Shown here one piece after another: positions 7,444-17,150 of a DNA stretch of 64,000 bases (position 1 is its first letter; every line of letters begins with the position of its first letter). The stretch comes from Arthrobacter sp. OV608 (GTDB lineage Bacteria > Actinomycetota > Actinomycetes > Actinomycetales > Micrococcaceae). The stretch is taken from the NCBI GenBank assembly GCA_900110595.1, contig FOEZ01000017.1, positions 19,987 through 83,986 on the forward strand, given 5' to 3'. The translations under genes were made by a program, and so were the position numbers. The notes beneath the pieces are model-generated. The model had not been told where the DNA came from and ran no database searches. It was given only the letters and a program-made list of their open reading frames with translations.

Positions 7444-8993
7444 ATGACGTCGATTTGGTTGGACGGCCGGGATGCATTCGCATCGGATCCGTTCGAGCCG
7501 GGAAGCAGTTACGACACCGTGGTGGCAGGGGCCGGACTGACCGGCCTTGTGACCGCCCTCCTGCTGGCTCGTTCCGGGCAGAACGTCCTGGTGTTGGAAG
7601 CACGGTTTCCCGGTGCCGTGACTACCGGGAACACCACGGCCAAGGTCACCCTGCTGCAGGGCACTTTCCTGTCCCAACTGTCCCGCCAGTACTCGCAAAA
7701 GCAGGTGCAGGCGTACGTGGACGGCAACCGGGAGGGCCAGGCCTGGCTCCTGCGGTACCTCGATGAGCAGAACGTCCCCTACCAGATCCGGGATGCCTAC
7801 ACTTACGCGGCGTCCGCGCAGGGGACGGAAAAACTCCGCGAGGAAGTCAGCGCCGCCACGACAGCGGGCCTGGACATGGAATACGTGCGCGACGCCGGCC
7901 TGCCGTTCCCGGTGCACGGCGCCATCCGCCTCGCGGACCAGGCGCAGATCCACCCCGTCGACGTGCTGGACGCGCTGGTGGCGGACATCCGCGGCCGCGG
8001 CGGGTCAGTGGTGGGCGGCGTCCGGCTGCAGGACGTCACTGGCGGCCGCCCGGCCACCGTCCACACCGACCATGGGACCGTCACGGCCAACGAAGTGGTG
8101 CTGGCCACGGGATTCCCGTGCTGGACCGCGGGCTGTACTTCGCCAAGCTCAAGCCCAGCCGCTCCTACGCGGCAGCAGTGCAGCTGCAGGAGGACCAGGC
8201 GCCGCCCCCGGGAATGTACATCTCGGTGGAACAGCCAACCCACTCGTTGCGGGACTACGAGAGGGACGGCCGCAGGCTGCTGCTGGTGGGCGGGCACGGG
8301 CACCACGTAGGGCGGGCGAGATCGGAAAAACACCACCTCGGGAGCCTCCTGGACTGGGCCGCGCAGCAGCATCCCGGCTCGCAGGTGACGCACACGTGGT
8401 CGGCGCAGGACTACATGGCCGTGAACCTGATGCCTTTCTTTGGCAAACTGCCGCGGGGCAAAGGCCACGTGTACTTCGGCACCGGCTACAACAAGTGGGG
8501 CATGACCAACGCCGTGGCGGCATCTTTGGGGATTGCTGCCGACATCCTCGGCGGGCATGTGCCGTGGGCCAACACCATCCACCACCGGATCACGTCACCG
8601 TCCGGAGCACTCTCGGCGGTTTCCCTCAACGCCGGGGTGGCAGCCAAGCTGGCCTCCGGCTGGGGGCAGCTTGCCGCCGAAGGACTGAAAACGGAAGGTG
8701 GGAAGGTCCTCAAAAAGGACAAGGACCAGCTGCCCCCGGCTCCCGCCCCGGTGGTCCCGGACGAGGGCCAAGGGCAGGTGTACCGTGAGGGCACCCGCCC
8801 GGTTGCCGTCTCCACCGTGGACGGAACCACCTGCAAGCTGTCCGCTGTCTGCACCCACCTGGGCGGCATTGTGCACTGGAACGACAGCGAACGGACGTGG
8901 GACTGCCCGCTCCACGGCTCCCGCTTCAGCAATGAGGGAGAGCTCCTGGAGGGCCCGGCCACCCGGAACCTTCCCCCTGCAGGGAAGGCTTGA
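7444..8993 (+). pseudogene. FAD-dependent oxidoreductase with C-terminal Rieske domain, frameshifted
   Basis: DadA-like flavoprotein fused to a Rieske [2Fe-2S] domain. The N-terminal half (from ATG 7444) has the FAD-binding VVAGAGLTGLVTALLLARSG motif and reads through LATGFP at 8101-8118. The rest continues in another frame from GTG at 8118 (VLDRGLYFAKLKPSRSY) to 8993. It ends with Rieske ligands CTHLGG and CPLHGS. One missing base in the C run at 8115-8117 joins the halves into about 515 residues, the usual length. Both halves keep intact motifs, so this is either a very recent mutation or a sequencing error. It is divergent from DUF4383 and ends about 90 bp before lhr. Confidence 0.8.
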
Positions 8994-9079
8994 GCAGCCG
9001 CGCACCTCAGGGACAGCCGCATGATCCGGGCAGGGCAGAAGCCGGGTGGGCTGTCAGTGGGTTAGGGCATGATGGGAGC

Positions 9080-12000
9080 ATGCAGCAGGAACAGGGCTCC
9101 AGGCCGGGCGGCGCCTCAGCCTCCGGTACGCCCATGGCGCAGTTCAGCAGGCCCACCCGGGAGTGGTTCCTTGGCGCCTTTTCGGAGCCAACCCCTGCCC
9201 AGGACGGTGCGTGGCAGGCCATCTCCTCCGGCTCGCATGCGCTGGTAGTCGCGCCCACTGGCTCCGGCAAAACCCTGGCCGCGTTCCTCTGGGCTCTGGA
9301 CCGGCTCCTGGTGTCTGGTTCCGCTGTGCCGGAAAGCCCCGTACCGGCACCCGAGGCACCGGCAAAGGGACGGCGTCCCCGGGCGCCAAAACGCAAGACC
9401 CGTGTCCTGTACATCTCACCCTTGAAAGCACTCGGCGTGGACGTTGAGCGGAACCTTCGTTCGCCGCTCATCGGCATCACCCAGACCGCCAAGCGGCTCG
9501 GACTGCCCGCCCCGCTGATCACCGTGGGCGTCCGTTCCGGCGACACCACCACGGCGGACCGGCGCGCGTTGCTGAGTAACCCGCCGGACATCCTGATCAC
9601 CACGCCGGAATCGCTGTTCCTGATGCTCACGTCGCGGGCCCGCGAAACCCTCACCGAAGTGGACACCATCATCATCGATGAGGTCCACGCCGTGGCCGGA
9701 ACCAAGCGCGGCGCGCACCTGGCCGTCTCACTGGAACGGCTGGATGCCCTGTTGCCCAAACCGGCACAGCGGATCGGGCTCTCCGCCACTGTTGAGCCGC
9801 GGGAACTGGTGGCCCAGTTCCTGGCCGGGACCGCACCGGTGGAAATCGTTGCCCCGCCGGCGAAGAAGAACTGGGACCTCACCGTTTCCGTCCCTGTCGA
9901 GGACATGTCCGACCTCCAGGGTGCCGCCGGCGCCTTCGATTCCGGCCCCGCGTCCGGACTGCAGCCGCAGGCGTCCATCTGGCCGCATGTGGAGGAAAAA
10001 ATTGTCGACCTGGTGCTGGCCAACCAGTCCACCATCGTTTTTGCCAACTCCCGCCGCCTGTCGGAACGGCTCACGGCACGGCTCAACGAGATCTACGCAG
10101 AACGGCAACTGGTATCGGCCGGGGGCGGCTGGGACGATCCCGAGCCACAGCAGGCCGGCGTTCCCGCGTCCACGGCCGCACCGGCGCTCATGATGGCGCA
10201 GGCAGGAAGCTCGGCCGGGGCGGACCCCGTACTGGCGCGCGCCCACCATGGTTCCGTCTCCAAGGACCAGCGGGCGCTGATCGAGGACGACCTCAAGTCC
10301 GGCCGGCTGCGCTGCGTGGTGGCCACGTCATCCCTGGAACTGGGCATCGACATGGGTGCCGTGGACCTGGTGGTGCAGGTGGAATCGCCGCCTTCCGTGG
10401 CCAGCGGACTGCAGCGGGTGGGCCGGGCCGGCCACCAGGTGGGCGAGGTTTCCCAAGGCGTCCTCTTCCCGAAACACCGGGCAGACTTGGTGCATACGGC
10501 CATCACCGTGGAACGGATGCTGAGCGGAAAGATCGAGCGCCTCAGCATCCCCGCCAACCCCCTGGACATCCTTGCCCAACAAACCGTGGCCGCCACGGCG
10601 CTGGGCAGCATCGACGTTGAAGAATGGTTTGCCACCGTCCGCCGGTCAGCCCCCTTTGCGTCCCTTCCGAGGTCCGCGTTCGAAGCAACACTGGACCTGC
10701 TGGCCGGCCGCTACCCGTCCGATGAGTTTGCCGAGCTGCGCCCGAGGATCATCTGGGACCGCAACGCCGGCACCATCGAAGGCAGGCCAGGGGCCCAGCG
10801 CCTGGCGGTCACGTCCGGCGGCACCATCCCGGACCGCGGCCTCTTCGGCGTCTACATCATCGGCACCGAGGTGGAGGGAACAGCCTCCCCCTCAACGGAC
10901 GGCAAACCCGCCCCTGCGCCCAAAGGCGGCCGGCGGGTAGGGGAACTGGATGAGGAGATGGTGTACGAATCCCGCGTTGGCGACATCTTCGCGCTCGGTG
11001 CCACCAGCTGGAAAATCGAGGACATCACGCACGACCGCGTCCTGGTCTCCCCCGCGTTCGGCCAGCCCGGAAAGCTGCCCTTCTGGAAGGGCGACTCCCT
11101 CGGCCGCCCCGTGGACCTCGGCCGCGCCCTGGGCGCCTTCGTCCGCGAACTGTCAGCGTCCGACGTCGGGCCCGCCACCGAACGCTGCAAGGCCAGCGGC
11201 CTGGACGACTTCGCCGCCAACAACCTCATCCAGTACTTGGGCGAACAGAAACAGGCCACGGACGTGGTCCCCAACGACACCACCCTGGTGGTGGAGCGGT
11301 TCCACGACGAACTGGGCGACTGGCGGGTGATCCTGCACAGTCCCTTCGGCATGCCCGTCCATGCGCCGTGGGCGCTGGCGGTGGGCCAGCGGCTGCACCA
11401 GCGATATGGCCTGGACGGCTCGGCCATGGCAGCCGACGACGGGATCGTGCTGCGGGTGCCCATGATGGAGGACGAGCCGCCCGGCGCCGAGCTGTTCCTG
11501 TTCGATCCCGAGGAACTGGAACAGATCGTCACCGCGGAAGTTGGCGGCAGCGCACTTTTCGCTTCGCGCTTCCGTGAATGTGCTGCGCGGGCCCTGTTAC
11601 TGCCGCGGCAGACTCCCGGCAAGCGGCAACCGCTGTGGCAGCAGCGGCAGCGGTCCGCCCAGCTGCTGGATGTGGCCCGGAAGTACCCTACCTTCCCCAT
11701 CGTCCTGGAAACGGTGCGGGAATGCCTGCAGGATGTCTACGATCTTCCCGCGCTCAAAGACATCGCGGCGTCCGTGGAGCGGCGCGAGCTGCGGATCGTG
11801 CAGACCACCACCACCCAGCCGTCACCGTTCGCAAAGTCACTCCTGTTCGGATACGTTGCCCAGTTCCTGTACGAGGGCGATTCGCCGCTCGCGGAGCGGC
11901 GGGCTGCGGCACTGGCCCTGGACTCCACACTCCTGAACGAACTGCTGGGCCGCGTCGAACTGCGGGAGTTGTTGGACGCGAAGGTTATCGACGCCACCGA

Positions 12001-14065
12001 GCGGGAGTTGCAGCGCCTGGCGCCGGACCGCCGGGCCCGCGGGCTCGAAGGTGTGGCGGACCTGCTGCGGCTCCTCGGACCGCTGGCGCCGGAGGAAGCT
12101 GCCGCCCGGCTGGAACCGGCCGCGGTGGTTGAGCCTGCCGAAACCGAGCCTGCCCCAACCGACACAGCCCACGCCAGCACGGAAACAGCCACCACCCACC
12201 TGGTCGCCCTGCAGCGCGCCAACCGCGCCATCAAGGTGAACATCGGCGGCGTGGAACGGTTCGCCGCGGTGGAGGACGCCGCCCGCCTCCGGGATGCCAT
12301 CGGCGTGCCCCTGCCCATGGGGGTTCCGCTCGCGTTCATTGAACCCGTGGCGGATCCTTTGGGCGACCTCGTCTCCCGGTACGCCCGGACGCACGGACCT
12401 TTTACGGCGGACGAAGCGGCAGCCCGATTGGGCCTGGGTGTGGCCGTGGTCAGCACTGCCCTGAAACGCCTTGCCGCCGACGGCCGGGTGGTGGAAGGCG
12501 AATTCCGGCCCCACGGCGGTGGATCTGCGGCACCCGACGTACCGGCCGCCCTGGATGCACCAGCCGCTGATGGGCAGCACCCCGAGACGCAACACCCCGA
12601 GGCACAAAATCGCACCCCCGTCAGCGAGTGGTGTGATGCTGAGGTGCTCCGCAAGCTGCGGCGGCGGTCCCTGGCAGCATTGCGCGCCGAGGTGGAACCG
12701 GTGGACGCGTCCGCCTACGGCCGGTTCCTTCCGGCCTGGCAGCACGTCCGGACCCCGGGCGGAGGCCGCGGTCAGCCGTCGTTGCGGGGACTGGACGGCA
12801 TCGTCACGGCCATCGACCAGCTCTCCGGGGTTCCGGTTCCGGCCTCGGCCTGGGAGCCGCTGGTCCTGGCCAGCCGGGTATCCAACTACCAGCCCGCCAT
12901 GCTCGACGAGCTCATGGCCGCCGGCGAGGTGCTCTGGTCCGGGGCAGGAGCCTTGCCGGGCAACGACGGCTGGATCAGCCTGCACCTGGCCGACTCGGCG
13001 GAACTGACCCTGAACCCGGCCATCGACTACGAACCCGGGGACGCCCAGCTGCGGCTCCTGGAGCACCTGCGCAATAACGGCGGCGGCTACTTCTTCCGGC
13101 AGCTGACAGACGTGGCCGGCGGCATGGACTCCGTCCTGACCGACCAGGAAGTGGTCACCGCCCTGTGGGATCTGGCATGGGCGGGCCGCATCACCGGCGA
13201 CACCTTCGCACCGGTGCGGGCACTGATCGCCGGGGGCCACACCGCCCATCGGCAGGTGGCCCGCGCACCCCGCGCCCGGGCCCCCCGTCTCAGCCGGCTG
13301 GGGCGTTCACACGGCACCGGGCTAATGGGTTCCGCCGGCCTGGGCAGCGGCCGCTATGCCGCGTCCTCAACGGCAACAGCCACCCCTCCCATGGCGGCGG
13401 GCCGCTGGTCAGCCCTTCCGCAGCCCGAACTGGACGCCACCATCCACGCCCGCGCCACCGCAGAGCTCCTGCTGGACCGCTACGGCGTGGTGACCCGCGG
13501 TTCAGTGATGGCGGAACAGATCCTGGGCGGATTCGGCCTGATGTACAAGGTCCTTGCCCGGCTGGAGGAGGCCGGCCGGTGCCGCCGCGGCTACTTCATC
13601 GAACACCTCGGCGCGGCGCAGTTCGCTGTTCCCGCAACCGTGGACCGGCTGCGTTCGTATTCGGAGGACACCCAGCTCGCCAAGCCGGAACCTGTTGCCC
13701 TCGCCCTGGCCGCCACCGATCCTGCCAACCCCTACGGTGCTGCACTCCCATGGCCCGCCCAGCATGACGAAGCCGGAACCGGCCACCGTCCCGGACGCAA
13801 GGCCGGCGCCCTGGTGGTGCTGGTGGACGGGGCGCTGGTCCTCTACGTGGAACGGGGCGGCAAAACCCTGCTCGCCTTCAGCGACGACGAGAACATCCTG
13901 GCCGCGGCCGGCGCGGCACTGGTGGGGGTGGTGACCCGCGGCGCAGTCGACAAGCTGATAATGGAGAAAGTCAACGGACACGACATCCTGGATACTCCGG
14001 TTGCAGCCGCGCTCAGCGCGGCCGGGGCCTACTCCACACCCAAAGGGCTGAGGATCCGTGCCTGA
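9080..14065 (+). CDS. lhr: Lhr-type large ATP-dependent helicase
   Basis: Superfamily 2 3'-to-5' helicase of about 1661 aa, linked to DNA repair in actinobacteria. Motifs in order: Walker A APTGSGKT (58-65), the long KTRVLYISPLKAL, DEVH box (200-203), SAT (about 235), helicase C-terminal motifs with RVGRAGHQVG (about 446), then the Lhr-core winged helix and a long C-terminal domain. Start: ATG 9080 is preceded by GGGAG, very close (about 1-2 nt), and ATG 9134 is an alternative. Residues about 1010-1035 form a low-complexity Pro/Glu/Thr linker that contains a copy of a repeat also found at 26.46 kb. The last 8 bp overlap the DNA glycosylase gene, implying coupled expression. Confidence 0.95.
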   Translation: MQQEQGSRPGGASASGTPMAQFSRPTREWFLGAFSEPTPAQDGAWQAISSGSHALVVAPTGSGKTLAAFLWALDRLLVSGSAVPESPVPAPEAPAKGRRPRAPKRKTRVLYISPLKALGVDVERNLRSPLIGITQTAKRLGLPAPLITVGVRSGDTTTADRRALLSNPPDILITTPESLFLMLTSRARETLTEVDTIIIDEVHAVAGTKRGAHLAVSLERLDALLPKPAQRIGLSATVEPRELVAQFLAGTAPVEIVAPPAKKNWDLTVSVPVEDMSDLQGAAGAFDSGPASGLQPQASIWPHVEEKIVDLVLANQSTIVFANSRRLSERLTARLNEIYAERQLVSAGGGWDDPEPQQAGVPASTAAPALMMAQAGSSAGADPVLARAHHGSVSKDQRALIEDDLKSGRLRCVVATSSLELGIDMGAVDLVVQVESPPSVASGLQRVGRAGHQVGEVSQGVLFPKHRADLVHTAITVERMLSGKIERLSIPANPLDILAQQTVAATALGSIDVEEWFATVRRSAPFASLPRSAFEATLDLLAGRYPSDEFAELRPRIIWDRNAGTIEGRPGAQRLAVTSGGTIPDRGLFGVYIIGTEVEGTASPSTDGKPAPAPKGGRRVGELDEEMVYESRVGDIFALGATSWKIEDITHDRVLVSPAFGQPGKLPFWKGDSLGRPVDLGRALGAFVRELSASDVGPATERCKASGLDDFAANNLIQYLGEQKQATDVVPNDTTLVVERFHDELGDWRVILHSPFGMPVHAPWALAVGQRLHQRYGLDGSAMAADDGIVLRVPMMEDEPPGAELFLFDPEELEQIVTAEVGGSALFASRFRECAARALLLPRQTPGKRQPLWQQRQRSAQLLDVARKYPTFPIVLETVRECLQDVYDLPALKDIAASVERRELRIVQTTTTQPSPFAKSLLFGYVAQFLYEGDSPLAERRAAALALDSTLLNELLGRVELRELLDAKVIDATERELQRLAPDRRARGLEGVADLLRLLGPLAPEEAAARLEPAAVVEPAETEPAPTDTAHASTETATTHLVALQRANRAIKVNIGGVERFAAVEDAARLRDAIGVPLPMGVPLAFIEPVADPLGDLVSRYARTHGPFTADEAAARLGLGVAVVSTALKRLAADGRVVEGEFRPHGGGSAAPDVPAALDAPAADGQHPETQHPEAQNRTPVSEWCDAEVLRKLRRRSLAALRAEVEPVDASAYGRFLPAWQHVRTPGGGRGQPSLRGLDGIVTAIDQLSGVPVPASAWEPLVLASRVSNYQPAMLDELMAAGEVLWSGAGALPGNDGWISLHLADSAELTLNPAIDYEPGDAQLRLLEHLRNNGGGYFFRQLTDVAGGMDSVLTDQEVVTALWDLAWAGRITGDTFAPVRALIAGGHTAHRQVARAPRARAPRLSRLGRSHGTGLMGSAGLGSGRYAASSTATATPPMAAGRWSALPQPELDATIHARATAELLLDRYGVVTRGSVMAEQILGGFGLMYKVLARLEEAGRCRRGYFIEHLGAAQFAVPATVDRLRSYSEDTQLAKPEPVALALAATDPANPYGAALPWPAQHDEAGTGHRPGRKAGALVVLVDGALVLYVERGGKTLLAFSDDENILAAAGAALVGVVTRGAVDKLIMEKVNGHDILDTPVAAALSAAGAYSTPKGLRIRA
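12124..12145 (+). repeat. TTGAGCCTG repeat copy inside lhr
   Basis: The coding sequence here contains GGTGGTTGAGCCTGCCGAAA (encoding VVEPAE). It differs at only two positions from the repeat at 26461-26480. It falls in the interdomain linker of Lhr, where an insertion would be tolerated. Confidence 0.55.
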
Positions 14066-14888
14066 GGGGGATTCTGTCTGGCGTGCCGCCAACCAGCTGC
14101 ATCAGGCCCTGGCAGGGCAAAAGCTCATCAGTTCTGACTTCCGGGTACCCCGCTTCGCCACCCTGAACCTCGCCGGCTGGACTGTGGCCGAGGTAGTCCC
14201 CCGCGGCAAGCATCTGCTGATGCGGGTGGTAAGCCCGGAGGACAAAAAGCTCACTATCCATTCACACCTGAAGATGGAGGGCGCCTGGCAGGTCTACCCG
14301 CCCGGCGGCAAGTGGCGGAAACCGGGCTACACCGCCAGGTGCGTGCTGCGCACCCCGGTGGCGGACGCCGTCGGATTCTCGCTGGGGATCGTCGAAGTGG
14401 TGGCCACCGCAGACGAAGACTCCATTGTCGGTTTTCTCGGCCCGGACCTGCTGGGCCCGGACTGGGACCTCGACGAAGCAGAGCGCCGGGTCCGGGCAGC
14501 TCCGGACGTCCCCATCGGAGTGGCGCTGCTGGACCAGCGCAACCTCGCCGGCATAGGCAACATCTACCGCTGCGAAACGTGTTTCCTGTCCGGAGTGCAT
14601 CCGGCGTCACCTGTATCCGCCGTCGAGGACGTCCGGACCCTGATGACCGATGCGAAGCAACTGCTCGAGGTCAACCTCGGTCCCGGCCGGCGCGTCACCA
14701 TCCTCAATCCCAAAGGGATGCCGGTGGGCAGGATGGCGGGGCGGCCGGGCTACTGGGTCTACGGCCGGGAGCACCGGCCCTGCCTCAAATGCGGGACCCC
14801 CGTGCGGCGCGGCACCCTCGGCAAACCCAACGGCGAGGAAGAACGGGATATCTATTTCTGCCCGCGCTGCCAGCCGCTGTCAGGCTAA
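14058..14888 (+). CDS. Fpg/Nei family DNA glycosylase (Nei2-like)
   Basis: Base-excision repair glycosylase/AP lyase acting on oxidised bases. After processing of Met, Pro2 and Glu3 (MPEGDSVWR) are the catalytic pair. The helix-two-turn-helix lies near residues 150-230 (RNLAGIGNIYRCE). A C-terminal zinc finger has Cys pairs CLKCG and CPRCQ (about 243-275). At 276 aa its length is normal. GTG 14058 lies inside the end of lhr (8-bp overlap), a helicase-glycosylase repair pair. The PEGDSVWR start and gene order resemble actinobacterial Nei2. Confidence 0.92.
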   Translation: MPEGDSVWRAANQLHQALAGQKLISSDFRVPRFATLNLAGWTVAEVVPRGKHLLMRVVSPEDKKLTIHSHLKMEGAWQVYPPGGKWRKPGYTARCVLRTPVADAVGFSLGIVEVVATADEDSIVGFLGPDLLGPDWDLDEAERRVRAAPDVPIGVALLDQRNLAGIGNIYRCETCFLSGVHPASPVSAVEDVRTLMTDAKQLLEVNLGPGRRVTILNPKGMPVGRMAGRPGYWVYGREHRPCLKCGTPVRRGTLGKPNGEEERDIYFCPRCQPLSG

Positions 14889-15541
14889 GCCCCGCTCTGC
14901 GCAGTCGAAGCAGCGCCGGCGGCAGCGGGCTTGCGCTCCTGTGTGTCGGCGTCCGCGGGCAAAGCCGCGGGAACCATAAACACCGGCAGGAGGAACTGGA
15001 CCAGCGGACCGATGGCAAGGGCGTACACAACAGTGCCCACCCCCACCGAGCCACCGAGGAACCAGCCGGCGGCGAGAACCACAACTTCGATCAAGGTGCG
15101 GGACACCCTCACCGACCAGCCCGTCCGCCGGGCCAGCCCGGTCATCAGGCCGTCACGGGCACCGGGACCGAACCGCGCGCCGATGTAGCAGGCGGAGGCG
15201 ATTGCATTGAGCAGGACGGCGCCTGCGAGCATACCGATCTGGCCGCCCAGGTGGGAGAAGGCGGGAATCACCGCGAGCCCGATGTCTGCAAAGACACCCA
15301 CCAGAATCGCGTTGCACAGCGTGCCGAACCCCGGCCACTGGCGCAGTGGAATCCACAGCAGCAGCACCAGGAAGCTCACGATGATGACCACCGCCCCGAT
15401 GCTAAGACCCGTCCTGCCCGCCACGCCCTGGTGGAAGACGTCCCACGGGTCGAGGCCAAGGCCGGCGCGGATGAACATGGCAAGGGAAATGCCGTACATG
15501 GCGAGGCCGATAAAGAGCTGGAGGAGTCTGCGGGTCAACAT
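14885..15541 (-). CDS. YczE/YitT-like integral membrane protein
   Basis: A 218-aa protein with about five hydrophobic helices and an internal repeat-like arrangement typical of the YczE/YyaS/YitT family (AGLGLDPWDVFHQGVAGRTG, IGARFGPGARDGLMTGL). Function is unproven, and transport is inferred. ATG 15541 begins MLTRRLLQLFIG, with GAGGG just upstream. A longer reading from 15562 would run into the operator region. The last 4 bp overlap the glycosylase gene in convergent orientation. It is divergent from a MocR regulator, the arrangement described for yczE-yczR in bacilli. Confidence 0.83.
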   Translation of the reverse strand: MLTRRLLQLFIGLAMYGISLAMFIRAGLGLDPWDVFHQGVAGRTGLSIGAVVIIVSFLVLLLWIPLRQWPGFGTLCNAILVGVFADIGLAVIPAFSHLGGQIGMLAGAVLLNAIASACYIGARFGPGARDGLMTGLARRTGWSVRVSRTLIEVVVLAAGWFLGGSVGVGTVVYALAIGPLVQFLLPVFMVPAALPADADTQERKPAAAGAASTAQSGA

Positions 15542-15561
15542 GCCCTCAACTCTGCCAAGCA

Positions 15562-15599
15562 ACTGGCCTTGAAATACATAGCCAGTTTGAGATACTGGC
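15562..15599. promoter_or_regulatory. Candidate MocR operator (three ACTGGC half-sites)
   Basis: ACTGGC (15562-15567), GCCAGT (15581-15586) and ACTGGC (15594-15599) alternate in orientation in the 61-bp divergent spacer. The first and third copies are a direct repeat 32 bp apart. MocR regulators are known to bind spaced repeats in such divergent promoters. Assignment is inferred from position. Confidence 0.6.
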
Positions 15600-15602
15600 C
15601 TG

Positions 15603-17150
15603 ATGTCTTCCCTGACCGCCTCCGCTCTTGCCCGCCTCTTGGGCGCGTGGAACCTCGGCGCCGCGCCCGCCTACCGCGAGCTGGCCGACGTCGTACGCCT
15701 TCTGGTGCTGGATGGACGAGTGGCGCTGGATACGGCGCTGCCCAGCGAGCGCGCCCTCGCCGAAGCCCTGGCCGTCAGCCGGACCACCGTCACGGCGGCC
15801 TACGGCCTGCTCCGCGACCAGGGATTCCTCAGCAGTGGGCAGGGCAGCAGGAGCCGGACCAGGATTCCGCGCGCGGCGACGGCCGGCACCACAATGTCCA
15901 GGGGGCCCCTGCCGAATACTCCCGATTCAGGCGGACTTGCTGCCGCCGGACTGGCGCCGGGACTCGCCGCACCCGGCCTGGCAGCACCGCCGGGACTGAT
16001 CGACCTGGCATATTCATCCTTGCCGGCCAGCGGCGAGCTGGTCCACCGGGCGTTCGCGGCAGCGCTGACAGAGCTGCCCGCCCTGCTCCCGGGCTTCGGC
16101 TATGACGCGATGGGCCTACTGCCCCTGCGGGAAGCGGTGGCAGCACGTTACACGGCCGCCGGTGTCCCTACTGCCGCGGACCAGGTCCTGGTGACCTCCG
16201 GAGCGCAGCACGCCCTGAACATAGTGCTTCGCGCGCTGGCAGGCCGGCATGACCGGGTGCTGGTGGAACACCCGAGCTATCCGAACGCGCTGGATGCCAT
16301 CCGCGCGGCGGGGTGCCGCGCCGTTCCGGTAGCCTTCGCAGCGCCCGTCGCCGGCAAACGCGAGGGAAGGGCCACGGTTGCCTGGGACATGCCCGGACTC
16401 CAGGCGGCGCTGGCGCAGCAGCGGCCCAGGCTGGCGTATGTGGTGCCCGATTTCCACAACCCCACCGGCCAGCTGATGCCGGACCTCCAGCGCCGCCAGC
16501 TGGTGAAAGCTGCCGCGGCCGCCGGGACCACCCTGGTAGTGGATGAGACCCTGCGGGAGCTGAATCTCGACGGCGCAGCCACCACGCCCGTTGCGGCTTT
16601 CAGTCCGGCGGTGGTCACCATCGGAACACTCAGCAAGTCGCACTGGGGCGGCCTGCGCACGGGATGGATCAGGGCCTCGCGGGACATGATCCAGAGGTTC
16701 GCGGCGGCGCGGACTTCCCTGGACCTCGGCGGGCCGGTGATGGAACAACTGGCGGCGGCCCACCTGGTCCGGGCCATGGACGAACCATTGCCGGCACGGC
16801 TCGCCGCCCTCCGGGAGAACCGGGCAGCCCTGCTGGAGCTCCTTGCCGGACACCTGCCCGAGTGGGAAACGCTCTACCCCTCGGGCGGACTGTCTGCCTG
16901 GTGCAGGCTTCCCGCCCCCATCAGCACCGCCCTGACGGTGATCGCCCCCGACTTTGGCATCCGGCTGGCCGCCGGGCCGCGGTTCGGGATCGGGGGCGCC
17001 TTCGAGCGCTACCTGCGGGTACCGTTCACGCTTCCGCCTGGGAAGCTGGAAACGGCGGTCCTGGCCCTGCGGTCAGCCCAGGACCGGCTGGACGCCGCTC
17101 CCCAGCTCCGGCGCAGCCTCAAGAGCGCCCCCACCGTGGCTATTGCTTGA
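15603..17150 (+). CDS. MocR/PdxR-type regulator (GntR helix-turn-helix fused to aminotransferase fold)
   Basis: A 515-aa transcription factor with an N-terminal GntR winged helix (residues about 20-85, LPSERALAEALAVSRTTVTAAY) and a fold-type I aminotransferase domain that binds pyridoxal phosphate. The Schiff-base lysine is Lys345 in TIGTLSKSHWGG, and the NPTG motif is in PDFHNPTGQ. It probably senses PLP or an amino compound. The start ATG lies 3 bp after the last operator half-site, so the message may have little or no leader. Its divergent neighbour, the YczE-like protein, is the likely target. Confidence 0.92.
   Translation: MSSLTASALARLLGAWNLGAAPAYRELADVVRLLVLDGRVALDTALPSERALAEALAVSRTTVTAAYGLLRDQGFLSSGQGSRSRTRIPRAATAGTTMSRGPLPNTPDSGGLAAAGLAPGLAAPGLAAPPGLIDLAYSSLPASGELVHRAFAAALTELPALLPGFGYDAMGLLPLREAVAARYTAAGVPTAADQVLVTSGAQHALNIVLRALAGRHDRVLVEHPSYPNALDAIRAAGCRAVPVAFAAPVAGKREGRATVAWDMPGLQAALAQQRPRLAYVVPDFHNPTGQLMPDLQRRQLVKAAAAAGTTLVVDETLRELNLDGAATTPVAAFSPAVVTIGTLSKSHWGGLRTGWIRASRDMIQRFAAARTSLDLGGPVMEQLAAAHLVRAMDEPLPARLAALRENRAALLELLAGHLPEWETLYPSGGLSAWCRLPAPISTALTVIAPDFGIRLAAGPRFGIGGAFERYLRVPFTLPPGKLETAVLALRSAQDRLDAAPQLRRSLKSAPTVAIA

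Noticed and set aside
11837-13249. 470-codon antisense frame within lhr
   Set aside because: High-GC shadow. lhr motifs on the plus strand are complete across this stretch.
14312-16105. 597-codon plus-strand frame crossing the glycosylase, YczE and MocR genes
   Set aside because: Runs out of frame through three well-supported genes on both strands.
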